The position numbers and the translations under genes are program-made. From assembly GCA_947177115.1 (NCBI GenBank), contig CAMWTG010000171.1, forward strand, positions 1-6,119: a stretch of 6,119 nucleotides of DNA. The letters are read 5' to 3'. Under the pieces are notes generated by a model. That model ran no database searches. It worked only from the letters and a program-made list of their open reading frames with translations, and was not told the DNA's origin. This DNA is from an uncultured Clostridia bacterium. Its GTDB lineage: Bacteria > Bacillota > Clostridia > Oscillospirales > Oscillospiraceae. This document shows, in pieces, positions 1 to 6,119 of this stretch. Numbering within the stretch: the stretch's first letter is position 1; every line of letters begins with the position of its first letter.

Positions 1-1430
1 CCGCCTGGGGCACCCGGGTCTTTGACTACGGCCGGCCGGAGGTGAAGAGCTTCCTGCTCTCCTCCGCCGCCTTCTGGCTCAAGGAGTACCACATCGACGG
101 CATCCGGGTGGACGCGGTGGCGTCCATGCTGTACCTGGACTACGACCGCCGGGACGGCGAGTGGGTGGCCAACAAGAACGGCGGCAAGGAGCATCTGGAG
201 GCCATCGAGTTCCTCCAGGAGCTCAACAGGACCGCCTTCAAGGTCAACCCCGACGTGCTGATGGTGGCCGAGGAGTCCACCGCCTGGCCCCTGGTGACCA
301 AGCCCACCGACGTCGTCGGGCCCAACGGCATCGGCGGCCTGGGCTTCAACCTGAAGTGGAACATGGGCTGGATGAACGACATGTGCCACTATCTGAAGAT
401 GGACCCCTGGTTCCGCCAGGGCAACCATAAGGATCTCACCTTCTCCATGTTCTACGCCTTCTCGGAGAACTATATCCTGCCCCTGAGCCATGACGAGGTG
501 GTCCATATGAAGGGCTCCGTCCTGGGCAAGATGCCCGGCGACCAGTGGCAGAAGCTGGCGGGCGTGCGGGGCTTCTACGGCTACACCATGGCCCATCCGG
601 GCAAGAAGCTGAGCTTCATGGGCGTGGAGCTGGGCACCGAGCAGGAGTGGCACTTCGAGGATCAGCTGGACTGGGGCGTGCTCCAGAACGAGGGCAACGC
701 CAAGCTCCACCGGTATATTAAGGATATCAACCACTTCTACCAGAGCTCCCCCGAGCTGTGGGAGGTGGATTTCAGCTGGGAGGGCTTCCAGTGGCTGGTG
801 CCTGATGACAACCAGAATAACGTGGTGGTCTTCCTCCGCCGGGACAAGTCCGGCAATGAGCTGCTGTGCGCCATCAACTTCAATCCCAACACCTATGAGG
901 ACTACCGCTTCGGCTGTCCTCCGGTGAAGGAATACGTGGAGGTCTTCAACTCCGATGCGGAGATCTACGGCGGCACCGGCGTGGTGAATGCCAAACCCTG
1001 CAAGGTGGAGTGGACCCCGTCCCACGGGCAGGAGAGCTCCGTCTCTATCCGCATTCCGCCCTTCGGCGCGGTGTTCCTCCGGGGACAGGGCAAGCTGCGG
1101 GCCAAGCCCCAGCCCAAAAAGGCTCCGGCGGCTGAGGCCGGGGAGACCGTAAAGAAGCCGGCTGCCAAAAAAGCATCCGCCAGAAAGGCCGCGCCCAAGG
1201 CGTCCGTCCCCGCCTCGGAATCACCGGCGGAGGTCAAAGCGCCTGTCAGGACCCGGACCAGGAAGGCCGCCGGAAAGACGGAGGAGGCCGCCGGGAAGGC
1301 CGCGCCCAAGACGGAGGAGACCGCTGCTCCCAAGAAACGGGGACGCGCCGCCAAGAAAGCCGGGGACGCCCCGGCGGAAAAGAAAGCTCCCTCCCGCACC
1401 AGGAAGAAAACTTCCTCTGCGGCTGAATAA
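1..1430 (+). CDS. glgB: 1,4-alpha-glucan branching enzyme GlgB, 3' part
   Basis: GlgB (GH13 family) cuts an alpha-1,4 glucan chain and rejoins the piece by an alpha-1,6 bond, creating glycogen branches in the cytoplasm. The frame is open from nucleotide 3 with no start, and the first residues (AWGTRVFDYGRPEVKSF) match the family's internal WGT...NYGR..EV segment. The GTG at 42 is therefore an internal Val, and the N-terminal domain and start of the barrel lie upstream. The three catalytic regions are visible: nucleophile Asp in GIRVDAVA (Asp codon 111-113), acid/base Glu in VAEEST (264-281), and Asp of LSHDEVVH (492-494). The C-terminal beta domain ends near 1090 (IPPFGAVFLRG). About 475 codons are present, and the last 109 form an unusual basic tail described separately. 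The gene ends in three consecutive in-frame stops (TAA TAA TGA, 1428-1436). Family assignment is firm; the upstream part cannot be judged. Confidence 0.96.
   Translation, partial: AWGTRVFDYGRPEVKSFLLSSAAFWLKEYHIDGIRVDAVASMLYLDYDRRDGEWVANKNGGKEHLEAIEFLQELNRTAFKVNPDVLMVAEESTAWPLVTKPTDVVGPNGIGGLGFNLKWNMGWMNDMCHYLKMDPWFRQGNHKDLTFSMFYAFSENYILPLSHDEVVHMKGSVLGKMPGDQWQKLAGVRGFYGYTMAHPGKKLSFMGVELGTEQEWHFEDQLDWGVLQNEGNAKLHRYIKDINHFYQSSPELWEVDFSWEGFQWLVPDDNQNNVVVFLRRDKSGNELLCAINFNPNTYEDYRFGCPPVKEYVEVFNSDAEIYGGTGVVNAKPCKVEWTPSHGQESSVSIRIPPFGAVFLRGQGKLRAKPQPKKAPAAEAGETVKKPAAKKASARKAAPKASVPASESPAEVKAPVRTRTRKAAGKTEEAAGKAAPKTEETAAPKKRGRAAKKAGDAPAEKKAPSRTRKKTSSAAE
1101..1427 (+). other. Lys/Ala/Pro-rich, histone-H1-like C-terminal tail of GlgB
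   Basis: After the last strand of the amylase-type C-terminal domain, 109 residues of low-complexity sequence follow. By hand count it has about 31 Ala, 22 Lys, 8 Arg, 12 Pro, 10 Glu and 1 Asp, for a net charge near +19. It has no aromatic residue, Cys, Leu, Ile or Met, so it is probably disordered. Motifs include KKPAAKK, KAPVRTRTRK, PKKRGRAAKK and KAPSRTRKK. E. coli GlgB ends close to the equivalent of FLRG and has no such tail. Comparable Lys/Ala/Pro tails are known on bacterial nucleic-acid-binding proteins such as mycobacterial HupB and Pseudomonas AlgP. Function here is unknown: binding to polyanions (DNA, RNA), tethering or aggregation are all possible. The tail is in frame with the catalytic part and ends at clean stops, so a frameshift artefact is unlikely. 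Confidence 0.85.
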
Positions 1431-1457
1431 TAATGAGAGAGGATGGAACAAGCGCAC

Positions 1458-2662
<1,205 letters not shown>

Positions 2663-2666
<4 letters not shown>

Positions 2667-3784
2667 AAGGAAGACTGCATGGCATCATCTTCTCCTATGA
2701 GAAGCGCAGCGGCATGCGGGAGCTGACGGAAGCCCGTATGCCCGCCTCCGTCCCCTTTGCGGGACGCTACCGTCTGGTGGATTTCATCCTCAGCAGCATG
2801 GTCAACGCCGGCGTTACCGATGTGGGCGTGGTGCTGCAGGGGAATTATCAGAGCCTTCTGGACCATCTGGGTTCCGGCAAGGACTGGGATCTCAGCCGCA
2901 AGCATGGCGGACTGCGCCTGCTGCCGGCCTTTGCCGATGACCAGCCTTTCGGCGGCATCACTGAATACCGGGGCAAGATGGAGGCTCTGGCGGGGGTCCG
3001 CTCCTATCTGGAGGGCATCCGTCAGAAGCATGTGGTGCTGGCGGACAGCGATCTGATCATCAACATCCCCATTCAGGATGTGTATCAGGCCCATATCGCC
3101 TCCGGCGCGGATATCACCGCCGTATGCACCAGCAGCGTGGAATCCGATGCGGATGTGACCTTCTTCCGTCTGGACGAGGCCGGACGGGTGAAGGAAACGC
3201 TGTTCCCCCTCCGGGACCGCACCGGCTGCCACCGCTCTCTGGAGATCTACATTCTGTCCAAGGAGCTGCTGCTGCAGCTGGTGGACGAGTGCATGAGCCA
3301 CGATCAGGTCAGTTTCCGGGGCGCGGTGCTCCAGGCCAGGGCGCAGCAGCTGCACATCCAGAGCTACGTCTGGGATGGCTATGCCGCCCAGATCCGCTCG
3401 GTGAAGGAGTACTATGACCGCTCTTTGGAGCTGCTGGATCCCGCCATCCGCCGGGAGGTGTTCCCCGCCGGGCGGCCCATCCATACCAAGGAGCGCAATG
3501 ATGCCTCCACCTATGTGGATCCCGCCGGCGTGTGCTGCAACTGCCTGGTGGCCGATGGCTGCACCATTGAGGGTACGGTGGAGAACTCCATCCTGTTCCG
3601 GGGCGTCAGAGTGGCCAAGGGGGCGGAGGTGAAGGACTGCATCCTCATGCAGGACACCATCATCAGCCGGGACGCGGTGGTCCACCACGTCATTGCCGAC
3701 AAGAACGTGGTGGTCATGGAATCCCGGACCCTTATGGGCCATGCGCATTATCCCATGACCATTGCCAAGGGCAGCAAGGTTTAA
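2663..3784 (+). CDS. glgD: GlgD, non-catalytic-type ADP-glucose pyrophosphorylase subunit
   Basis: This 373-residue GlgC paralogue keeps the fold but not the active site. It retains the framework (VPFAGRYRLVDFILSSMVNAG matches GlgC's PFGGKYRIIDFPLSNCTNSG) and a C-terminal beta-helix (from about YVDPAGVC, ending in VVVMESRTLMGHAHYP). The GGxGxRL nucleotide loop is replaced by SYEKRSGMREL. The SGDH catalytic segment reads ADSD (127-130), no EKP motif is found, and YWKDVGT has become YAAQIRS. In Firmicutes, GlgD associates with GlgC and modulates its activity; in Geobacillus stearothermophilus GlgD alone is inactive. A role as partner of the adjacent GlgC is therefore likely. The start is fixed by AAGGAGGT at 2649-2656, six bases before the ATG, inside the end of glgC. 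The ATGA overlap implies translational coupling, which suits two subunits of one complex. Confidence 0.95.
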
Positions 3785-3790
3785 AAGATC

Positions 3791-3830
3791 ATAAAGGGGG
3801 AGGGATATTCTTCCTCCTCCTTTATCTGAT
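3791..3830 (+). terminator. Hairpin terminator after glgD
   Basis: A 15-bp stem pairs 3791-3805 (ATAAAGGGGGAGGGA) with 3811-3825 (TTCCTCCTCCTTTAT), with two G-U pairs and a 5-base loop. It starts seven bases after the glgD stop. The outer A-T pairs (AUAAA/UUUAU) can serve as a weak U tract behind the GC-rich inner stem, but no long T run follows directly; TTTTT comes only at 3838-3842. It probably ends or reduces the glgBCD transcript. Read-through into glgA cannot be excluded. Confidence 0.7.
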
Positions 3831-3856
3831 ATGACGATTTTTCCCCGCGCAGCGGC

Positions 3857-3879
3857 GTAAAGGGACTGAAAACCTTTAC
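3857..3879. repeat. Palindrome overlapping the -35 box of the glgA promoter
   Basis: GTAAAGG (3857-3863) and CCTTTAC (3873-3879) form a perfect 7-bp inverted repeat with a 9-base spacer. The half-site centres are 16 bases apart. The right arm covers five of the six bases of the predicted -35 box (3875-3880). Its spacing and position suit a dimeric DNA-binding regulator, and occupancy there would be expected to block RNA polymerase. It lies upstream of the predicted transcript start, so it is unlikely to act as an RNA hairpin in the glgA message. The regulator is unknown, and a chance repeat is possible. Confidence 0.45.
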
Positions 3880-3903
3880 TTTTCGGCCCCGACAAGGTAT
3901 ACT
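3875..3903 (+). promoter_or_regulatory. Predicted sigma-A promoter of glgA
   Basis: TTTACT (3875-3880, 4 of 6 matches to TTGACA) and TATACT (3898-3903, 5 of 6 matches to TATAAT) are separated by exactly 17 bases. Transcription would start near 3910, giving a leader of about 50 bases before glgA. It lies in a non-coding gap between a terminator-like hairpin and a gene start, where a promoter is expected. There is no extended -10 TGn. Assignment rests on sequence match only. Confidence 0.65.
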
Positions 3904-3909
3904 GCTTTC

Positions 3910-3939
3910 AAGGAAGCGTTGTTATTTCCACCCTTCCTT
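3910..3939 (+). other. Possible 5' stem-loop of the glgA leader
   Basis: AAGGAAG (3910-3916) can pair with CTTCCTT (3933-3939) around a 16-base loop. This would fold the first 30 bases of the predicted leader and leave the ribosome binding site AAAGGAGG (3946-3953) free. Such 5'-end hairpins can slow mRNA decay. The stem is short and the transcript start is only predicted, so this is tentative. No known riboswitch pattern was recognised. Confidence 0.3.
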
Positions 3940-3961
3940 ATCTCTAAAGGAGGTTTTTTCT

Positions 3962-5395
3962 ATGAAGATCCTGTTCGCCACTTCCGAGGCGGTCCCTTTC
4001 TGCAAGACCGGCGGTCTGGCCGATGTAGCCGGAAGCCTGCCCCAGGCCCTGGCCCAGGCCGGCAACGAGGTGGAGGTGATTCTGCCCCTGTACCAGCGGG
4101 TGTCGGATAAATGGAGAGACCAGCTGGAGTTTATCTGCCATATCGAAGTGCCCCTTGGCTGGCGCCGGGTGTACTGCGGCCTGTTCCGTCTGGAAAGGGA
4201 CGGCGTGATCTGGTATTTCGTGGACAACGAGTATTACTTCAAGCGGGACGCGCTCTACGGCCACTATGACGATGGCGAGCGCTACGGCTTCTTCTCCCGG
4301 GCCATCATCTCCCTGATGCCCGCCCTCCAGTTTATGCCGGAGGTGATCCACTGCAACGACTGGCAGACCGCCCTGGTGCCCATCTACCTGAAGGATGAGT
4401 GCGTCCGCTGGCCGGAGATCCGTGGCATCAAGACTGTGTTCACCATCCATAACATCGAGTACCAGGGCCGTTACGGCAAGGAGACCCTGGAGGACCTGTT
4501 CGGTCTGGCCCCCGGCTGGTTTGCCGATGGCACCATCGCCATGGACGGGGACGTGAACCTGCTCAAGGGGGCCCTCATGACCTGCGATGCCATCACCGCC
4601 GTCAGCCCCACCTACGCCCAGGAGCTGCGCTACGCCTTCTTTGCCCACGGTATGGAGAGCGTCATGCAGCGCAATGCCGGGAAGGTCCACGGCGTCCTCA
4701 ACGGCATCGACATGGTCCGCTACGACCCGTCCAAGGGCACGGGCATCCAGAATAAGTTCAGCGTGAAGAACATGGCCGGGAAGGCCAAGAACAAGGCCTA
4801 TCTTCAGGAGCGGATGAGCCTGGAGGTGAAGCCGGAGGTGCCCATCATCGGCATTGTCAGCCGCCTGGTCAGCCACAAGGGCCTGGATCTGATCTGCAAG
4901 GTCTTCGACCAGATCATGGACCTTAACTGCCAGTTCGTGGTGCTGGGCAGCGGCGACTGGAATTACGAGCAGTTCTTTGAGCAGAAGCGGGGCCAGTACA
5001 ACGGCCGGATGGGCCTCTACCGGGGCTACAACGAGGACCTGGCCAATGCCATCTACGCCGGCGCGGACCTGCTGCTGATGCCCTCCAAGAGCGAGCCATG
5101 CGGCCTGGCCCAGATGATCGCCATGCGCTACGGTACGGTGCCCATCGTCCGGGAGACCGGTGGGCTGAAGGACACTGTCCACCCCTACGAGGCGTGGTGC
5201 GGCGCGGGCAACGGCTTCACTTTTGCCGACTACAACAGCGGCGATATGCTCTATGTGATCCGCCAGGCGGTGGAGCTGTACTACGACAAGCCCGCCGAGT
5301 TCGCCAACCTGCGCAAGGCCGGCATGATCGAGGACTTCAGCTGGAGCCGCAGCGCCGAGGCGTACAATCAGATCTATCGGAAGATCTGCTCATAA
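3962..5395 (+). CDS. glgA: Glycogen synthase GlgA (ADP-glucose dependent)
   Basis: GlgA transfers glucose from ADP-glucose to the non-reducing end of an alpha-1,4 glucan (GT5 family, GT-B fold, retaining). At 477 residues it is full length, the same as E. coli GlgA. The N-terminal domain opens with MKILFATSEAVPFCKTGGLADV, where the KTGGL motif (15-19) contacts ADP-glucose, and it has HCNDWQT (130-136). The C-terminal domain has SRLVSHKG with Arg301 and Lys306, and the conserved SKSEPCGLAQM with Glu378, followed by YGTVPIVRETGGLKDTV. No key residue is missing. Translation starts at 3962, eight bases after a strong AAAGGAGG (3946-3953). Unlike glgC and glgD, it is preceded by a 177-base gap with terminator and promoter signals, so it is probably transcribed at least partly on its own. 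A hairpin terminator follows the stop. The product uses the ADP-glucose made by GlgC/GlgD. Confidence 0.97.
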   Translation: MKILFATSEAVPFCKTGGLADVAGSLPQALAQAGNEVEVILPLYQRVSDKWRDQLEFICHIEVPLGWRRVYCGLFRLERDGVIWYFVDNEYYFKRDALYGHYDDGERYGFFSRAIISLMPALQFMPEVIHCNDWQTALVPIYLKDECVRWPEIRGIKTVFTIHNIEYQGRYGKETLEDLFGLAPGWFADGTIAMDGDVNLLKGALMTCDAITAVSPTYAQELRYAFFAHGMESVMQRNAGKVHGVLNGIDMVRYDPSKGTGIQNKFSVKNMAGKAKNKAYLQERMSLEVKPEVPIIGIVSRLVSHKGLDLICKVFDQIMDLNCQFVVLGSGDWNYEQFFEQKRGQYNGRMGLYRGYNEDLANAIYAGADLLLMPSKSEPCGLAQMIAMRYGTVPIVRETGGLKDTVHPYEAWCGAGNGFTFADYNSGDMLYVIRQAVELYYDKPAEFANLRKAGMIEDFSWSRSAEAYNQIYRKICS

Positions 5396-5413
5396 CCGGG
5401 CCGCGATTTCCAC

Positions 5414-5450
5414 CGGGCGGGGCTGTCTCATAGATCGCCCCGCTCGTTTT
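5414..5450 (+). terminator. Hairpin terminator or attenuator between glgA and glgP
   Basis: A 10-bp GC-rich stem pairs 5414-5423 (CGGGCGGGGC) with 5437-5446 (GCCCCGCTCG), including one G-U pair. Four more pairs are possible inside the loop (5425-5428 with 5432-5435). TTTT (5447-5450) follows directly, giving the layout of an intrinsic terminator with a short U tract. Only 36 bases separate it from glgP and I see no complete promoter there. It may work as a partial terminator that lowers glgP expression relative to glgA. Confidence 0.65.
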
Positions 5451-5486
5451 GACCGTTCAATCAACAGAAAAGAGGAAGCAAACCAT

Positions 5487-6038
5487 ATGGAAAAAATGAC
5501 TAAGGACTCCATGAAGCAGGCCATTGTCGACAAGCTGCGCGTCAACTTCGGCTGCACCGAGGAGGAGGCCACCGAAGCGAATATGATGAAGGCTTGCGCC
5601 ATGGTCCTCCGGGACCGGATGAGCGCCCACGCCGTGGAGACCCGTGCAAAGGTCCGCAAGAAGCAGCTGCGGCAGGTCCACTATATGTCCCTGGAGTTCC
5701 TCATGGGCCGGAGCCTGATGAAGAACGCCTACAATCTGGGCGTCATCGAGCCCATGCGGGCGGCCATCGAGGAGCTGGGCTTCAAGCCCGCCCACATCTT
5801 CGACATGGAGCCGGACGCGGGCCTGGGCAACGGCGGCCTGGGCCGTCTGGCGGCCTGCTATCTGGACAGCCTGTCCACCTTGGAGATCCCCGCCTACGGC
5901 TACTCCATCTGCTACGAGCTGGGTATCTTCAAGCAGAAGATCGTGGACGGCCAGCAGCTGGAGCTGCCCGACAACTGGAAGGACCAGGGGGACGCCTGGC
6001 TGATCCCCCGCCCCGATGAGGTGGAGGAGGTACACTGA
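5487..6038 (+). CDS. glgP: Glycogen phosphorylase GlgP, N-terminal part ending at a premature in-frame TGA
   Basis: GlgP (GT35 family) uses phosphate to release glucose-1-phosphate from glycogen ends and normally has about 750-850 residues with pyridoxal phosphate bound in the C-terminal half. The 183 residues here match the family's N-terminus: RQVHYMSLEFLMGRSL, then DAGLGNGGLGRLAACYLDSLSTLEIPAYGYSICYELGIFKQKI, then ELPDNWKDQGDAWLIPRPDEVEEVH. The frame stops at TGA (6036-6038, codon 184), where homologues continue, often with Phe-Gly/Tyr-Gly. Family-like sequence resumes immediately after in the same frame. As written, the product would lack most of the enzyme and all of its pyridoxal phosphate site, so it cannot be active. 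It could be a true nonsense mutation, a sequence error (only 81 bases from the window end) or read-through. The start ATG follows AGAGGAAG (5471-5478) by eight bases. Confidence 0.9.
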   Translation: MEKMTKDSMKQAIVDKLRVNFGCTEEEATEANMMKACAMVLRDRMSAHAVETRAKVRKKQLRQVHYMSLEFLMGRSLMKNAYNLGVIEPMRAAIEELGFKPAHIFDMEPDAGLGNGGLGRLAACYLDSLSTLEIPAYGYSICYELGIFKQKIVDGQQLELPDNWKDQGDAWLIPRPDEVEEVH

Positions 6039-6119
6039 GGCGGCAAGCTGCGGGAGTTCTGGGACGGCTTCAGGAGGCATGTGGTCAACGCGGTCTATAC
6101 CCGTGTGCTGGCGGTGCCC
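6039..6119 (+). pseudogene. glgP: glgP reading frame continuing after the in-frame TGA, cut by window end
   Basis: Directly after the TGA at 6036-6038 the same frame encodes 27 more residues with no stop: GGKLREFWDG, then FRRHVVNA, then VYTRVLAVP. The VLAVP end matches the strand found at this place in phosphorylases (rabbit muscle enzyme: VHFYGRVE ... TQVVLAMPYD). So the stop is a point event, not the natural end or a frameshift. AGGAGG (6072-6077) lies three bases before an in-frame GTG (6081), which is too close for a convincing restart. The rest of the gene lies outside the window, so whether it is otherwise intact is unknown. Confidence 0.75.

Noticed and set aside
42..44. GTG as a start codon for the first gene
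   Set aside because: The frame is open to the window edge and the residues before the GTG (AWGTRVFDYGRPE) belong to the conserved GlgB core, so it is an internal Val.
1443..1457. Alternative upstream start of glgC (five extra residues)
   Set aside because: The ATG directly abuts its only purine-rich signal, leaving no spacing, and the family start MKK.C.AMLLAGG fits the ATG at 1458. The case is not closed without mapping the protein N-terminus.
3816..3953. CCTCCTTTA in the glgD terminator is exactly complementary to TAAAGGAGG at the glgA ribosome binding site
   Set aside because: The pyrimidine arm is tied up in its own 15-bp hairpin and lies upstream of the predicted glgA transcript start. 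Complementarity to a Shine-Dalgarno sequence is common in pyrimidine-rich DNA. It would matter only in read-through transcripts.
3944..5182. Long minus-strand open frame (412 codons) over glgA
   Set aside because: Antisense shadow with low-information composition; glgA on the + strand has all family motifs.
5449..5454. TTGACC as the -35 box of a glgP promoter
   Set aside because: At 16-18 bases downstream there is only the purine-rich ribosome binding site region (GAGGAA), with nothing like TATAAT.
6036..6038. Genome-wide recoding of TGA as Trp
   Set aside because: glgC ends at TGA (2664-2666) at the normal family length and overlaps the glgD start, so TGA is used as a stop.
6036..6075. TGA in glgP as selenocysteine
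   Set aside because: Glycogen phosphorylases are not known selenoproteins, homologues commonly have Phe at this place, and I see no convincing bacterial SECIS hairpin just downstream.

Overview
This window is a near-complete glycogen metabolism cluster, with all genes on the + strand: glgB (3' part) - glgC - glgD - glgA - glgP (5' part). A separate GlgC/GlgD pair is a Firmicutes trait, and the order BCDAP is the one known from Bacillus subtilis. The high GC content, strong GC preference at third codon positions and AAAGGAGG-type ribosome binding sites suggest a high-GC anaerobic clostridium, perhaps a gut Oscillospiraceae/Ruminococcaceae relative. That placement is inference, because no marker gene is present.

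Layout: 1-1430 is the C-terminal part of the branching enzyme GlgB, ending in a 109-residue Lys/Ala/Pro-rich tail and three in-frame stops. 1458-2666 is the catalytic ADP-glucose pyrophosphorylase GlgC. It overlaps by an ATGA the start of glgD (2663-3784), a pyrophosphorylase paralogue that has lost its catalytic motifs. 3785-3961 is the largest gap (177 bases). It holds a hairpin terminator, a good sigma-A-type promoter with a palindrome over its -35 box, a short leader stem-loop and a strong ribosome binding site. 3962-5395 is glycogen synthase glgA. 5396-5486 holds a second terminator-like hairpin and the glgP ribosome binding site. glgP starts at 5487 but meets an in-frame TGA at codon 184, after which phosphorylase-like sequence continues in the same frame to the window end.

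The genes form one pathway. GlgC with GlgD makes ADP-glucose from glucose-1-phosphate and ATP. GlgA adds the glucose to alpha-1,4 chains, and GlgB transfers chain segments to make alpha-1,6 branches. GlgP releases glucose-1-phosphate again. The signals suggest glgBCD is one transcript, glgA has its own promoter, and glgP is downstream of a partial terminator.

I find no new enzymatic system here. The points worth a second look are the histone-H1-like tail on GlgB (with an AT-hook-like core), the nonsense codon in glgP, and the regulatory arrangement before glgA.
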